Shown: positions 17,553 through 26,850 of the stretch, piece after piece
Numbering within the stretch: position 1 is the stretch's first letter
Layout of the letters: each line of letters starts with the position of its first letter
NCBI RefSeq assembly: GCF_000022085.1
Contig: NC_011894.1
Location: 3,375,501 to 3,439,500 of the forward strand
From: Methylobacterium nodulans ORS 2060
Lineage (GTDB): Bacteria > Pseudomonadota > Alphaproteobacteria > Rhizobiales > Beijerinckiaceae
Direction of reading: 5' to 3'
DNA length: 64,000 nucleotides
Translations under genes and position numbers: made by a program
Notes under the pieces: generated by a model
What the model saw: the letters and a program-made list of their open reading frames with translations, nothing else
Database searches by the model: none
What the model was told of the DNA's origin: nothing

Positions 17553-18607
17553 TGCCGGCATCCGCCATGCTCAAGGACCCGCGCCGCTACTTCGAGCAGA
17601 TCGGTGCGCAGCGCTCGGCACTATCCGAGGCGCCGCCGGTCTGCCTCTATCTGGAGGTGACGAACCGCTGCAATCTCCTCTGCGAGACCTGCCCGCGCAC
17701 CTTCGAGACGCTGGAACCCCCGGCCGACATGAGCTGGGAGCTGTTCACCCGCATCGTCGACCAGGTGCCGGACGTGGCCCGCGTGGTGCTCCACGGCGTC
17801 GGCGAGCCGATGCTGGTGAAGTCCCTGCCGCGGATGATCCGCTACCTGAAGGACCGGGGCACCTACGTGCTGTTCAACACGAACGGCACCCTGATGAACC
17901 CTAAGCGCTTCCAGGAGCTGATCGATACCGGCCTCGACGAATTGCGGGTTTCGCTCGATGCGGCCGACCGCGCCTCCTACCTGCGGGTGCGCGGCAAGGA
18001 TTTCTTCGATCGGATCGTGCGGGATGTCGGCCGGTTCGTCGCCTATCAGCGGGAGGTCGGGGCCGCGACGCCGAAGGTCTCGCTCTGGCTCACGGGGCTG
18101 AAGGACACCATCGCGCAGCTGCCGGCCTTCGTGCGCCTCGCCGCCGAGATGGGCGTGCGCGAGGTGCATCTGCAGCGCCTCGTCTTCGACGAGGTCGGCT
18201 ACGGCCTTGCCCGGGCCGACCTCTCGCTGTTCGAGACCACGCGAGCCGAAGAACTCGCCGCGATCGAGGCCGCGCAGGCCATCGGGGCGGATCTCGGCGT
18301 CACCCTCGACGCCTCGGGGGCGACCGAGCCGGGCCTGAGCCTCAAGCGGCAGGCCGAGGACCAGCCCTGGGCGACCTGCCGCCGGCCCTGGTCGCTGATG
18401 TACTTCACCGCCCATGGCCGGGCGCTGCCCTGTTGCATCGCGCCCTTTTCGGTGCGCGGCTACAGCCACTACACGCTCGGCGACGCGACGCAGGCGACGC
18501 TGCGCGAGATCTGGAACGGCGCCGCCTATCGCGACTTCCGCACCGCCCTCCTCTCGGATGCGCCCCCCGCCCCCTGCCGGAATTGTGGCCTGCGATGGAG
18601 CCTGTGA
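17552..18607 (+). CDS. Radical SAM/SPASM domain protein
   Basis: A 351-residue iron-sulfur enzyme. The radical SAM triad CNLLCETC lies at Cys40, Cys44 and Cys47, followed by the HGVGEPM and FNTNGTLMN segments that contact S-adenosylmethionine. The C-terminal SPASM-like part supplies extra cysteines (CRRPW, ALPCCIAPF, CRNCG) for auxiliary clusters. The ATG overlaps the previous stop by one base (TGATG). SPASM proteins modify peptides, sugars or cofactors. Lying between a membrane glycosyltransferase and a GT2 enzyme, it could alter a sugar, as aminoglycoside-type rSAM dehydratases and epimerases do, but the reaction is unknown. Confidence 0.85.
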   Translation: MPASAMLKDPRRYFEQIGAQRSALSEAPPVCLYLEVTNRCNLLCETCPRTFETLEPPADMSWELFTRIVDQVPDVARVVLHGVGEPMLVKSLPRMIRYLKDRGTYVLFNTNGTLMNPKRFQELIDTGLDELRVSLDAADRASYLRVRGKDFFDRIVRDVGRFVAYQREVGAATPKVSLWLTGLKDTIAQLPAFVRLAAEMGVREVHLQRLVFDEVGYGLARADLSLFETTRAEELAAIEAAQAIGADLGVTLDASGATEPGLSLKRQAEDQPWATCRRPWSLMYFTAHGRALPCCIAPFSVRGYSHYTLGDATQATLREIWNGAAYRDFRTALLSDAPPAPCRNCGLRWSL

Positions 18608-19293
18608 GCGTCATCATCCCGACCCTGAACGAGGCGGAGACGATCGGGGCTGTCTTACGCGAGATTCCGCGCGCCTATGCGGGGGACCTGATCGTGGCCG
18701 ATGGCGGCAGCAGCGACGGCACGCCGGCCGCCGCCGCGGCCGCGGGCGCGCGGGTGATCGCGGCCGGGCGCGGCTACGGGCGCGCCTGCGCGGCGGGCGC
18801 GGCGGCAGCCCGGCCCGAGAGCCGCGTCCTCGTCTTCCTCGACGGCGACGGCGCCGACCGCGGCGACCTCGTCGCGGAGGTGGCCGGCCCGGTGCTGGCG
18901 GGCGAGCGGGATCTCGTTCTGGCATCGCGCACCCGCGGCGCGCGCGAGCCGGGCGCGATGCTCTGGCACCAGGTGCTCGCCGGGCGCCTCGCGGGCTTCG
19001 GCATCGGGGCGCTCTACGGCGTGCGCTACTCCGACATGTGTGCCTTCCGGGCGATCGACCGGGCCGCGCTGGCGCGGCTGCGCCTGCGTGAGATGACCTA
19101 CGGCTGGAACATCGAGATGCAGATGCAGGCCGCCCGCGCGGGCCTGCGCATCGCCGAGCTGCCCCTGCCCTACCGGTGCCGCGCGGGGGGCGCCTCGAAG
19201 GTGGCGGGCTCGCTCTCCGGCACGCTGCGGGCCGGCAGCCGGATCATCGCGACCTTCCTGCGCGTCGCAGCCGGACCCGCACCCCGGCCATGA
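18595..19293 (+). CDS. Family 2 glycosyltransferase, polyprenyl-phosphate sugar synthase-like
   Basis: A 232-residue GT-A enzyme. VSVIIPTLNEAETIGAVL and VADGGSSDGT form the nucleotide-sugar site, FLDGDGADR supplies metal-binding aspartates, and YGWNIEMQMQAARAG resembles the acceptor region of dolichyl/polyprenyl-phosphate mannose synthases. No C-terminal membrane helices are present. The ATG lies 13 bases inside the end of the radical SAM gene. It could make the lipid-linked sugar used by the upstream GT-C enzyme. It appears to be the last gene of the 13.25-19.3 kb operon. Confidence 0.8.
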   Translation: MEPVSVIIPTLNEAETIGAVLREIPRAYAGDLIVADGGSSDGTPAAAAAAGARVIAAGRGYGRACAAGAAAARPESRVLVFLDGDGADRGDLVAEVAGPVLAGERDLVLASRTRGAREPGAMLWHQVLAGRLAGFGIGALYGVRYSDMCAFRAIDRAALARLRLREMTYGWNIEMQMQAARAGLRIAELPLPYRCRAGGASKVAGSLSGTLRAGSRIIATFLRVAAGPAPRP

Positions 19294-19683
19294 GCGGGGC
19301 CTTCGCGCTCGCGAGGATATTTCCTGAAACTTTCCAACGCAAAAAGAAAACCGAGATCTGCTCCTGCCAAGAGGAATCGCACGTCGGCATGGATCCGATC
19401 AGCACATTGTTCGCTCACCTTCCGTGATCAGGCCGTGACCAAGGGCATGAAGCCGTGGCGGGGTTCCCGACAGGAACAACCCCCTGGGCCGCCCCGTTTC
19501 CGGCTATGGCATAAGGGCTGGCCAAAACCCTGCGTCAGCGCCGGCATCCCGGGGCCGGAAGCGCATGCCGGCCTGATCATCCACGATCGGCCGTTCCGCG
19601 CAGCTCTCATAAGATTTGTAGTTGGCGCATGCGCGATTGATCTGGAGGATGCTTGTCGGTCTGCGTGATCACGGGAGGCTCCG
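19294..19683. other. Intergenic region
   Basis: About 390 bases with no supported gene. A bulged hairpin around ggggttcc...ggaacaacccc lies at 19460-19484. A GGGAGG ribosome-binding site for the next gene ends the region. No clear terminator or promoter could be fixed. Confidence 0.5.
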
Positions 19684-21561
19684 ATGATCAACTCCGCCAT
19701 GCGGCGTCAGCACTCTCTCGCACGTGCTCTTCTGATCACCACGGCGGCAAGCGGTCTGGCGATGGGGAGCGCGGCAACGGCCTGCCCTCTCGGAAGCCAT
19801 GACAGCCCGCGCGTGCGGCTCCTCCATAGCCTGCTCCCGCCCGACCGGCCCGCCGCCGGAGCGACGATGCTGACGGCGCAGGCCCAACATCCCGCGCACC
19901 CGGTTCCGCCGGCCCGCAACGAGCTCGGAACCTACAGTCGCGATCTGCCGAGAGGGGCTGCGGCGCCGACGACCTCCGAGCGCCCGCCGCTCTACGACAA
20001 CCTCGGTCAACTCACCTGGGCGGTGGTGCGGCCCTCCCATGCGGAGGCAAGGGCCTATTTCGACCAGGGATACCGGTTCGCGTGGGCTTTCAATCACGCC
20101 GAGGCCGCCCGCGCGTTCCGGGCCGCACAGGAACTCGACCCGCGCTGCGCCATGTGCTTCTGGGGCGAAGCCTGGGTGCTCGGGCCGCACATCAACTTCC
20201 CTCTGGAGGCGGACGCCAATGCCAGGGCGCTCGTCGCCTTGGCGGAAGCAAAGCGCCTGGCATCCTCAGCGGAACCGCTCCAGGCGGCGCTCATCGAGGC
20301 GCTTGCCCATCGCTACGCGTCCGAGGCGAATGCGGACCGCAAGGCGCTCGACCAAGCCTATGCGGACGCCATGAAGGCCGTGCAGGCCAGGTTCCCGGAC
20401 AGCCCGGATGTCGCGCTGCTGACGGCCGATGCGCTCATGAACCTGAGCCCCTGGGATTATTGGGCCGATGGAGGGCGGACGCCGAAAGGTGAGGCGGGGC
20501 GGATGGTGGAGCTCATTGAGGGCGTTCTGGGCGACCGGAAGGTGGGCGCTCTCGTGGCGGCTCCCGATCATCCCGGCGCCATTCACCTGTATATCCACGC
20601 CGTCGAGGCCTCCGACCGGCCCGAGCGGGCGGTTCCCCATGCGGAGAGACTGGCGTCCCTGATGCCGGGGGCCGGGCATCTCGTGCACATGCCGAGCCAC
20701 ATCTGGTACCGGGTGGGACGCTGGCGCGAGAGCCTGGACGCCAATGTGAGGGCCGCCGCCGTCGACGAGATGCTCGTCCGGCGAGGCGGTGCGAGCCTGC
20801 TCTATTCGGAGGCCTACTACGCCCACAACGTCCATTTCGTGCTCGCCTCCGCGGTGATGGGCGGTGACGGGCAGACGGCGGTGGCGGCTGCGGAAAAACT
20901 CGCCGGGATCGTGTCGGACCGCGCGAAGCGAGAGGTGCCCTGGACGCAGCCGATCGCGGCCGCTCCCTACAGCGCCCATGCGCGCTTCTCCTCGCCCGAG
21001 ACCGTGCTGGCCTTAGCCCCACCTGACACGAGCTTCCCGTTCATTCGCGCCACGTGGCACTATGCGCGCGGCGTTGCTCTCGCGCGGCTCGGACGGGCCG
21101 ACGAGGCGAGAGCCGACGTGGAGGCCATCAACCGGTTGGCGCAGACGCCGGAGATTGCGGCTCTCACGGCTGCCGGCGTGCCGGGCCTCGACATCCTGGC
21201 CATTGCCGGAAAGGTGATCGAGGCGCGAGCGGCCCAGAACGCGGGAGATCACGCGACGTCGGCTGCGCTCTTCGCGCAGGCTGCGGAGATTCAGGACCGG
21301 CTGCCCTACATGGAGCCACCCTTCTGGGACTACCCGGTCCATCAGTCGCTTGGCGCGGCCTTGGCTTCGCAGGGCCGGCTCGCCGAGGCGGAGGGGGCCT
21401 TCCGGACAGCGCTGCAACGCTCGCCGAACAACGGATGGGCCGCTGCGGGCCTGCTGAGAGTCGCGGAGATGCGCGGCGATGCCCAAGGGATCGAAGACGC
21501 AAAGCGCCTGATGAAAGGCAATTGGTTCGGCGGTGACGCACCGTCCCTGGATCAGCTCTGA
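19684..21561 (+). CDS. Secreted tetratricopeptide-repeat protein
   Basis: A 625-residue protein with an N-terminal signal region (hydrophobic ALLITTAASGLAMGSAATA then CPLG). It is built of helical TPR-like units: AYFDQGYRFAWAFNHAEAAR near residue 120 and GAALASQGRLAEAEGAFRTA near 560 are the clearest. CAMCFWGEAW adds a CxxC pair within the first repeat, which could form a disulfide or bind metal. GGGAGG lies five bases before the ATG. Such large periplasmic TPR proteins serve as scaffolds, but no partner is evident; the neighbouring AmmeMemoRadiSam genes converge with it. Function unknown. Confidence 0.7.
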   Translation: MINSAMRRQHSLARALLITTAASGLAMGSAATACPLGSHDSPRVRLLHSLLPPDRPAAGATMLTAQAQHPAHPVPPARNELGTYSRDLPRGAAAPTTSERPPLYDNLGQLTWAVVRPSHAEARAYFDQGYRFAWAFNHAEAARAFRAAQELDPRCAMCFWGEAWVLGPHINFPLEADANARALVALAEAKRLASSAEPLQAALIEALAHRYASEANADRKALDQAYADAMKAVQARFPDSPDVALLTADALMNLSPWDYWADGGRTPKGEAGRMVELIEGVLGDRKVGALVAAPDHPGAIHLYIHAVEASDRPERAVPHAERLASLMPGAGHLVHMPSHIWYRVGRWRESLDANVRAAAVDEMLVRRGGASLLYSEAYYAHNVHFVLASAVMGGDGQTAVAAAEKLAGIVSDRAKREVPWTQPIAAAPYSAHARFSSPETVLALAPPDTSFPFIRATWHYARGVALARLGRADEARADVEAINRLAQTPEIAALTAAGVPGLDILAIAGKVIEARAAQNAGDHATSAALFAQAAEIQDRLPYMEPPFWDYPVHQSLGAALASQGRLAEAEGAFRTALQRSPNNGWAAAGLLRVAEMRGDAQGIEDAKRLMKGNWFGGDAPSLDQL

Positions 21562-21588
21562 AACGCTGCGGGACGGTCGTCCTGACCG

Positions 21589-22689
<1,101 letters not shown>

Positions 22690-22751
22690 GCCTGGCAATG
22701 CCTATGATGCGGCACCATCTAGCTAGGGATCGGATGCAGCGGAAGCAAGCC

Positions 22752-23576
22752 ATGCCGACCTGGTCAGCCCGCCTCACCACACGCCCGGCGGCTGCGGCGG
22801 GCCTGTTCTACCCGGACGATTCGCACCGTCTCCGCTCCGCGGTGGAAAGGCTCCTGGCCGAGGCCCCCCGAGCCGCCGCAAGCGGTCGCCCGAAGGCGAT
22901 CATCGCTCCCCATGCCGGCTATTCCTATTCCGGCCCGGTCGCCGCCGCAGCCTTCGCCCCACTGGAAGGGGCCGAACAGGACATCGAGCGTGTCATCCTG
23001 ATCGGGCCGGCCCATTATATCCGGTTTCGCGGGATCTGCATTCCAATGGTCGAGGGCTTCGAGACGCCGCTCGGCCGTGTTCCGCTGGACCTGAACGCGC
23101 TTGCGGTCAGTGCCGAGATGCCGGGCGTGCAAGCCGCCGACGCGCCCCACGCTCCCGAGCACGCCCTGGAGGTTGAACTCCCCTTCCTGCAGGTTCTCCT
23201 CTCCCGGTTTGCGGCCGTGCCGCTGCTCGTTGGTGATGCCCGCCCCGAGGAGGTGGCCGCTGTTCTGGACCGGCTCTGGGGCGGGCCGGAAACGGTGATC
23301 GTCGTCAGCTCCGATCTGTCCCACTTCCAGGATTACGAGACCGCGCGGCTCCGAGATGCGGACACCGCCGTGGCGATCGAGCGTGGAACCTGGGCCGGCC
23401 TCGGTCCCGGGGACGCCTGCGGGTATCTGGCGATTGCGGGCTTGCTCGTCCTGACAACCCGGCGGGGCCTCGAGGCGCAGCGGCTTGCCTTGTGCAATTC
23501 GGGTGATACGGCAGGCTCGCGCGACGCCGTCGTAGGCTATGGGGCCTGGCTGTTCGGGGACGCTCACCCTTGTTGA
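22752..23576 (+). CDS. amrB: AmmeMemoRadiSam system protein B (Memo family)
   Basis: A 274-residue Memo homologue. Conserved metal-site segments are present: IIAPHAGYSYSGP with the first His, LIGPAHY with the second, PEHALEVELPFLQVL, SSDLSHF and a cysteine in GDACGYLAI. Memo resembles iron-dependent extradiol dioxygenases; the eukaryotic protein binds copper or iron. I chose ATG 22752, after GGAAG; ATG 22734 is an alternative. With the divergent amrS it forms two-thirds of the AmmeMemoRadiSam set. The AMMECR1-like component A is not in the window. Confidence 0.85.
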   Translation: MPTWSARLTTRPAAAAGLFYPDDSHRLRSAVERLLAEAPRAAASGRPKAIIAPHAGYSYSGPVAAAAFAPLEGAEQDIERVILIGPAHYIRFRGICIPMVEGFETPLGRVPLDLNALAVSAEMPGVQAADAPHAPEHALEVELPFLQVLLSRFAAVPLLVGDARPEEVAAVLDRLWGGPETVIVVSSDLSHFQDYETARLRDADTAVAIERGTWAGLGPGDACGYLAIAGLLVLTTRRGLEAQRLALCNSGDTAGSRDAVVGYGAWLFGDAHPC

Positions 23577-23835
23577 AGGCCAGCCGGGCGGTCCGCCCGG
23601 CACGTCAGGCAGCCGATGGCCCTGCTCGCCGCAGCCTGCGTCGAAGGCCGGCAGGCGGGTGGACATGCACCGACGAACCTGGTGGCCGTCAGAAGGCATC
23701 ATTGTTCCTGATCGGCAGGATCAGTTTTCTCTATTTGATGAATAGTTCAACCGCACGCACGATCCCGCAGTGAAGGTCGCGCGCCCGCAGATATCGGCCT
23801 GCGCGGGAGACCAAAAACACGAAACGGGAGGAACC

Positions 23836-23877
23836 ATGCTCTGCCACTGCGCCCTGCGCGCGGGTCTGGACGTCTGA
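23836..23877 (+). CDS. Possible 13-residue leader peptide MLCHCALRAGLDV
   Basis: A tiny open frame behind GGGAGG with ideal five-base spacing, ending 13 bases before the symporter start. The symporter itself has only a weak ACGGACGG site, so its translation may depend on ribosomes arriving from this frame. The Cys-His-Cys cluster would allow stalling or metal sensing. The remaining 23577-23835 stretch holds no gene I can support. Existence rests on the ribosome-binding site and position alone. Confidence 0.35.
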   Translation: MLCHCALRAGLDV

Positions 23878-23890
23878 CGGACGGCCCGCC

Positions 23891-25300
23891 ATGCAGCCGA
23901 ACTGGATCGTACTGTCGCTCACGCTGGCCTACATGGCGGCGATGGGGCTGATCAGCCTCTCCGCCCGGCGTTACGCCAGGAGTGCGGGGAGCTTCACCTC
24001 CGGCGGGACGCGCTACCCCGCCTTCCTGATCGGCTTCCTGCTGATGTCGGAATTCATCGGAACCGCCGCCAGCGTCGGCACGACGCAGACGGCCGTCTCG
24101 GTCGGCCTCTCCGCAGCCTGGAACATCGTGGCGCTCGCCATCGGCTTCGTGCTCTACGCCTGCTTCCTGGCGCATCGCTTCAAGACGCTCGGCGAGAACA
24201 CGATCTCGGGCGCGCTCGCCCGCGCCTATGGCCGGCCGACGAAGCTCGCCACCTCCGTCATCATGATCTTCGCGCTGCAGATCGTGGCGGTCTCGACCTA
24301 TGCGGGAGGCGGCACCATCCTGGCCGGCCTCCTGCGGGTCGACCGCACGACCGCGATCATCATCACGGGGGCGGTGGCGACGCTCTATGTCGGCATGGGC
24401 GGCATGCGCTCGGTGATCTACACCAACGTCCTGCACGCCCTCGTCAAGTATATCGGCATCCTGGTCGCCGCCGCCTTCGCCCTGTCGCAGGTCGGCGGCC
24501 TCGCGGCGCTGCAGGCCCAGGTGCCGCCCCGCATGTTCGCGGCCGATACCGTGGGCTGGGCCCAGATCTTCGCGTGGCTCGTCGCCGGGATCGGCGCCGT
24601 CTTCTCGACCCAGTACGTGATCCAGGCGATCAACACCGTGGAGGACGGGCGCACTGCCCAGGCGGCGAGCTTCTACTGCGCGGTGCTGCTGATTCCCTTC
24701 GGCCTGCTCGCGGCCCTCGTCGGCGTCTGCGCCGGCGCGCTGCTGCCGGGGCTGCCGCCGATCCAGGCGCTGCCGGCCCTGATCGCCCGGATGGGCGATC
24801 TCCTCGCGGCCATCGTCGTGGCGGGGCTCGCCGGCTCGCTGTTCGGGACGATCTCGGCCCTCAGCATCGGGGCGGCCACGCTCCTCTACAAGGACTTCTA
24901 CCTGCCTCTCCGCGGCGGCGAGGAGACGCGCGGCTCGCTCGTCTTCGTGCGCGTCGCCACGGTGCTCGTGGGCCTCGCTCCGATCCCGCTCGCCATCTAC
25001 GCCCCGGACATCCTGAAGGTCACCTTCCTGGCCAAGTCCCTGCGGACCACCCTGGCCGTGCTCGTGCTCTTCGCCTTCTATGCCCCGCACGTCGCCCGGC
25101 CGCGGTCGGCGGTGGTCAGCATTCTCGCCTCGCTCGTGCTGACGATCGGATGGTTCCTGGCCGGCGACCCCTTCGGGATCGACAACGCCTATGTGGCGCT
25201 CGTCATTCCCCTCGTCGTGATGGGGGTCGACCATCTGCTGAAGGGAGCGGGCACGCGCGCGCAGGAGGCGGTCCCGGCCCCATCGCTGTCCCGGGAGTAG
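23891..25300 (+). CDS. Sodium:solute symporter (SSS family)
   Basis: A 469-residue membrane transporter with about 13 hydrophobic helices. SSS features include the N-terminal GGTRYPAFLIGFLLMSEFIG region, GGMRSVIYTNVLHALVKYIG in the middle and ALSIGAATLLYKDFYLP in the second inverted repeat. Members carry organic acids, amino acids, sugars or urea with sodium; acetate/proline-like or mono-carboxylate transport is most common, but the ligand cannot be fixed. A short leader frame precedes it. An AraC regulator follows 144 bases downstream on the same strand and may control it. Confidence 0.85.
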   Translation: MQPNWIVLSLTLAYMAAMGLISLSARRYARSAGSFTSGGTRYPAFLIGFLLMSEFIGTAASVGTTQTAVSVGLSAAWNIVALAIGFVLYACFLAHRFKTLGENTISGALARAYGRPTKLATSVIMIFALQIVAVSTYAGGGTILAGLLRVDRTTAIIITGAVATLYVGMGGMRSVIYTNVLHALVKYIGILVAAAFALSQVGGLAALQAQVPPRMFAADTVGWAQIFAWLVAGIGAVFSTQYVIQAINTVEDGRTAQAASFYCAVLLIPFGLLAALVGVCAGALLPGLPPIQALPALIARMGDLLAAIVVAGLAGSLFGTISALSIGAATLLYKDFYLPLRGGEETRGSLVFVRVATVLVGLAPIPLAIYAPDILKVTFLAKSLRTTLAVLVLFAFYAPHVARPRSAVVSILASLVLTIGWFLAGDPFGIDNAYVALVIPLVVMGVDHLLKGAGTRAQEAVPAPSLSRE

Positions 25301-25444
25301 GCGGCCGGGCGATCGGCAGGGCGGCCGCCTGGGCCGCCCATTCCTCCTGTGGTGCCGGGGGTGCAGAATCAGCCGGACGCCATCGCCCGAGGCGATTCGG
25401 GCCCACGGCTGGCTGCGTCCTGCGCCGGATGCTAAACTCTTCCG

Positions 25445-26302
25445 ATGTCTGAGGCTCTTGAGATCGCCTACGGAGACTTCGGCCGGGTCGCCCTGCTCGA
25501 CATGGATCGCGGGCTCGTGCGGCACGCGCATCCCCACTGCCACGTGCTCCTGAAGGTCGAGGGCGACGACACGCAGTTCCTCGTCGGCGACCGGGTGGTC
25601 CGGCTGACCGACGAGCAGGCCGTGCTCGTCAACGCCTGGGAGACCCACGCCTACCTCCACGATCCACGCCGCGACGCGGCGATGATCCTGGCCCTCTACA
25701 TCGAGCCGGCATGGCTCGGCGCCTTCCGGCACAATTGGTCGGCGAGCGGCGCGCCGGGCTTCTTCCACGAGCCCGTCGGCCTCGTGACCGCTCCGATCCG
25801 GGGGCTCGTCCGGGACCTCGCCGCCGAGATGGTCTATGCCCCCGGCTCGAAGCGCATCCGCGACGAGCTGCTGCCCGGGCTGATGGTCGCTCTGATCGAG
25901 CGCTTCACGAAGTGGCGCGAGGTCGGCCTGTCGCTGCGCGAGGCGAGCCGGCGCCCGCGGGGCGACTGGCGCGTGCAGCGCGCGATCGCGCGGATGCGCG
26001 GGGAGAATGGGCTCGGCCTGAGCGCCGAGGCGCTCGCGCGCGAGGCGGGCCTGTCGCGTGCCCATTTCTACCGCCTGTTCGAACAGACGACCGGCGCCTC
26101 GCCGCACGTCTTCCTCAATGCCATCCGGGTCGAACGCGCCGTGGAGGCGATCGTCGGCAGCGACGAGAGCCTCGCCGAACTCGGGACGAAGCTCGGCTTC
26201 TCGGCGCCCGCCCATTTCTCGCGCTTCTTCCGCGACCACGTGAGCGTGCCGCCGAGCGTCTTTCGCAGCATCGTGCGCCGGACCGCCGCTGCAACGCTCT
26301 GA
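25445..26302 (+). CDS. AraC family transcriptional regulator
   Basis: A 285-residue regulator. The N-terminal half is a cupin-like sensor (VRHAHPHCHVLLKVEGDD, with three His in a row of metal- or ligand-contacting positions). The C-terminal ~100 residues contain both helix-turn-helix units: LSAEALAREAGLSRAHFYRL, and LAELGTKLGFSAPAHFSRFF followed by RDHVSVPPSVFR. AraC proteins usually activate adjacent catabolic or transport genes in response to a small molecule. Candidates are the upstream symporter or the downstream molybdenum-hydroxylase operon, from which it is separated by a repeat-rich gap. Confidence 0.85.
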   Translation: MSEALEIAYGDFGRVALLDMDRGLVRHAHPHCHVLLKVEGDDTQFLVGDRVVRLTDEQAVLVNAWETHAYLHDPRRDAAMILALYIEPAWLGAFRHNWSASGAPGFFHEPVGLVTAPIRGLVRDLAAEMVYAPGSKRIRDELLPGLMVALIERFTKWREVGLSLREASRRPRGDWRVQRAIARMRGENGLGLSAEALAREAGLSRAHFYRLFEQTTGASPHVFLNAIRVERAVEAIVGSDESLAELGTKLGFSAPAHFSRFFRDHVSVPPSVFRSIVRRTAAATL

Positions 26303-26364
26303 GCGCCCGCCCGGGCCTCTGCCGGAGGTTTCCTCGGATCATCGCACCCGCGCGGCACCTGAAC

Positions 26365-26402
26365 CCGACATCCGCATGGGCAAGCAAGCGACCGGATGTC
26401 GG
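26365..26402. repeat. Short inverted repeat ccgacatccg...cggatgtcgg, copy A
   Basis: Two 10-base perfect arms separated by 18 bases. The inner side of the left arm continues as catg and the right arm is followed by atgagttcgccaccgg. An arrangement with the same arms and a near-identical right flank occurs at 62052-62107 with a longer loop. Probably a small dispersed palindromic element or the edge of one. Confidence 0.55.
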
Positions 26403-26438
26403 ATGAGTTCGCCACCGGCTGCCCCGCCCTGACGGATG

Positions 26439-26676
26439 ATACGGTTTCCGGTTGATCTGTTCGGAGACGAGGACGCGCGGGAACCCCTCTCCCGAGTGGG
26501 AGAGGGGCAGGGGTGAGGGTGGAGACGGTGCAGCAAGTATCCTGAACCGTGCCGCTGCCAGCGCGACGCTCAGCGCTCAATCCTGAACCCGTGCACCCTC
26601 ACCCTAACCCCTCTCCCACTCGGGAGAGGGGATCCCGCGCCCTCTCGTCTCCGAACAGATCAACCGGAAACCGTAT
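26439..26676. repeat. Large inverted-repeat element with nested hairpins
   Basis: The outer arms are 19-base perfect inverted repeats (gatcaaccggaaaccgtat at 26658-26676 and its complement at 26439-26457). Both continue inward as similar sequence (cggagacgagg-type, then acccctctcccg...gggagagggg hairpins). The centre, roughly 26530-26585, is unique. A related element lies at 54527-54651 and a lone arm at 3453-3471. Together with the adjacent short repeat it fills most of the 548-base gap between the AraC gene and the molybdenum-hydroxylase operon; no gene is visible there. Confidence 0.75.
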
Positions 26677-26850
26677 GGAGCCTCAGGATGCGCAAGGCGC
26701 CACGCTCCTCGGCCCCTGCGCCGCTGCCGCGCGCAAGCCCTCCCCGACATTTTGAGACGTCTGGGTAAGTCGCGAGACCCCTCGGCGTCGCGCCGGGCCG
26801 ACTGCCGGGGGCATCGTGCCCGCGACGAGGCCGCACGGAACGAGCCTCGC

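Noticed and set aside
23747..26239. Open frame of ~830 codons antisense to the symporter and AraC genes
   Set aside because: Charged low-complexity translation with no family; both sense genes are well supported.
26303..26850. CRISPR array
   Set aside because: Repeats here are two inverted arms with nested hairpins, not evenly spaced direct repeats with unique spacers; no cas gene in the window.
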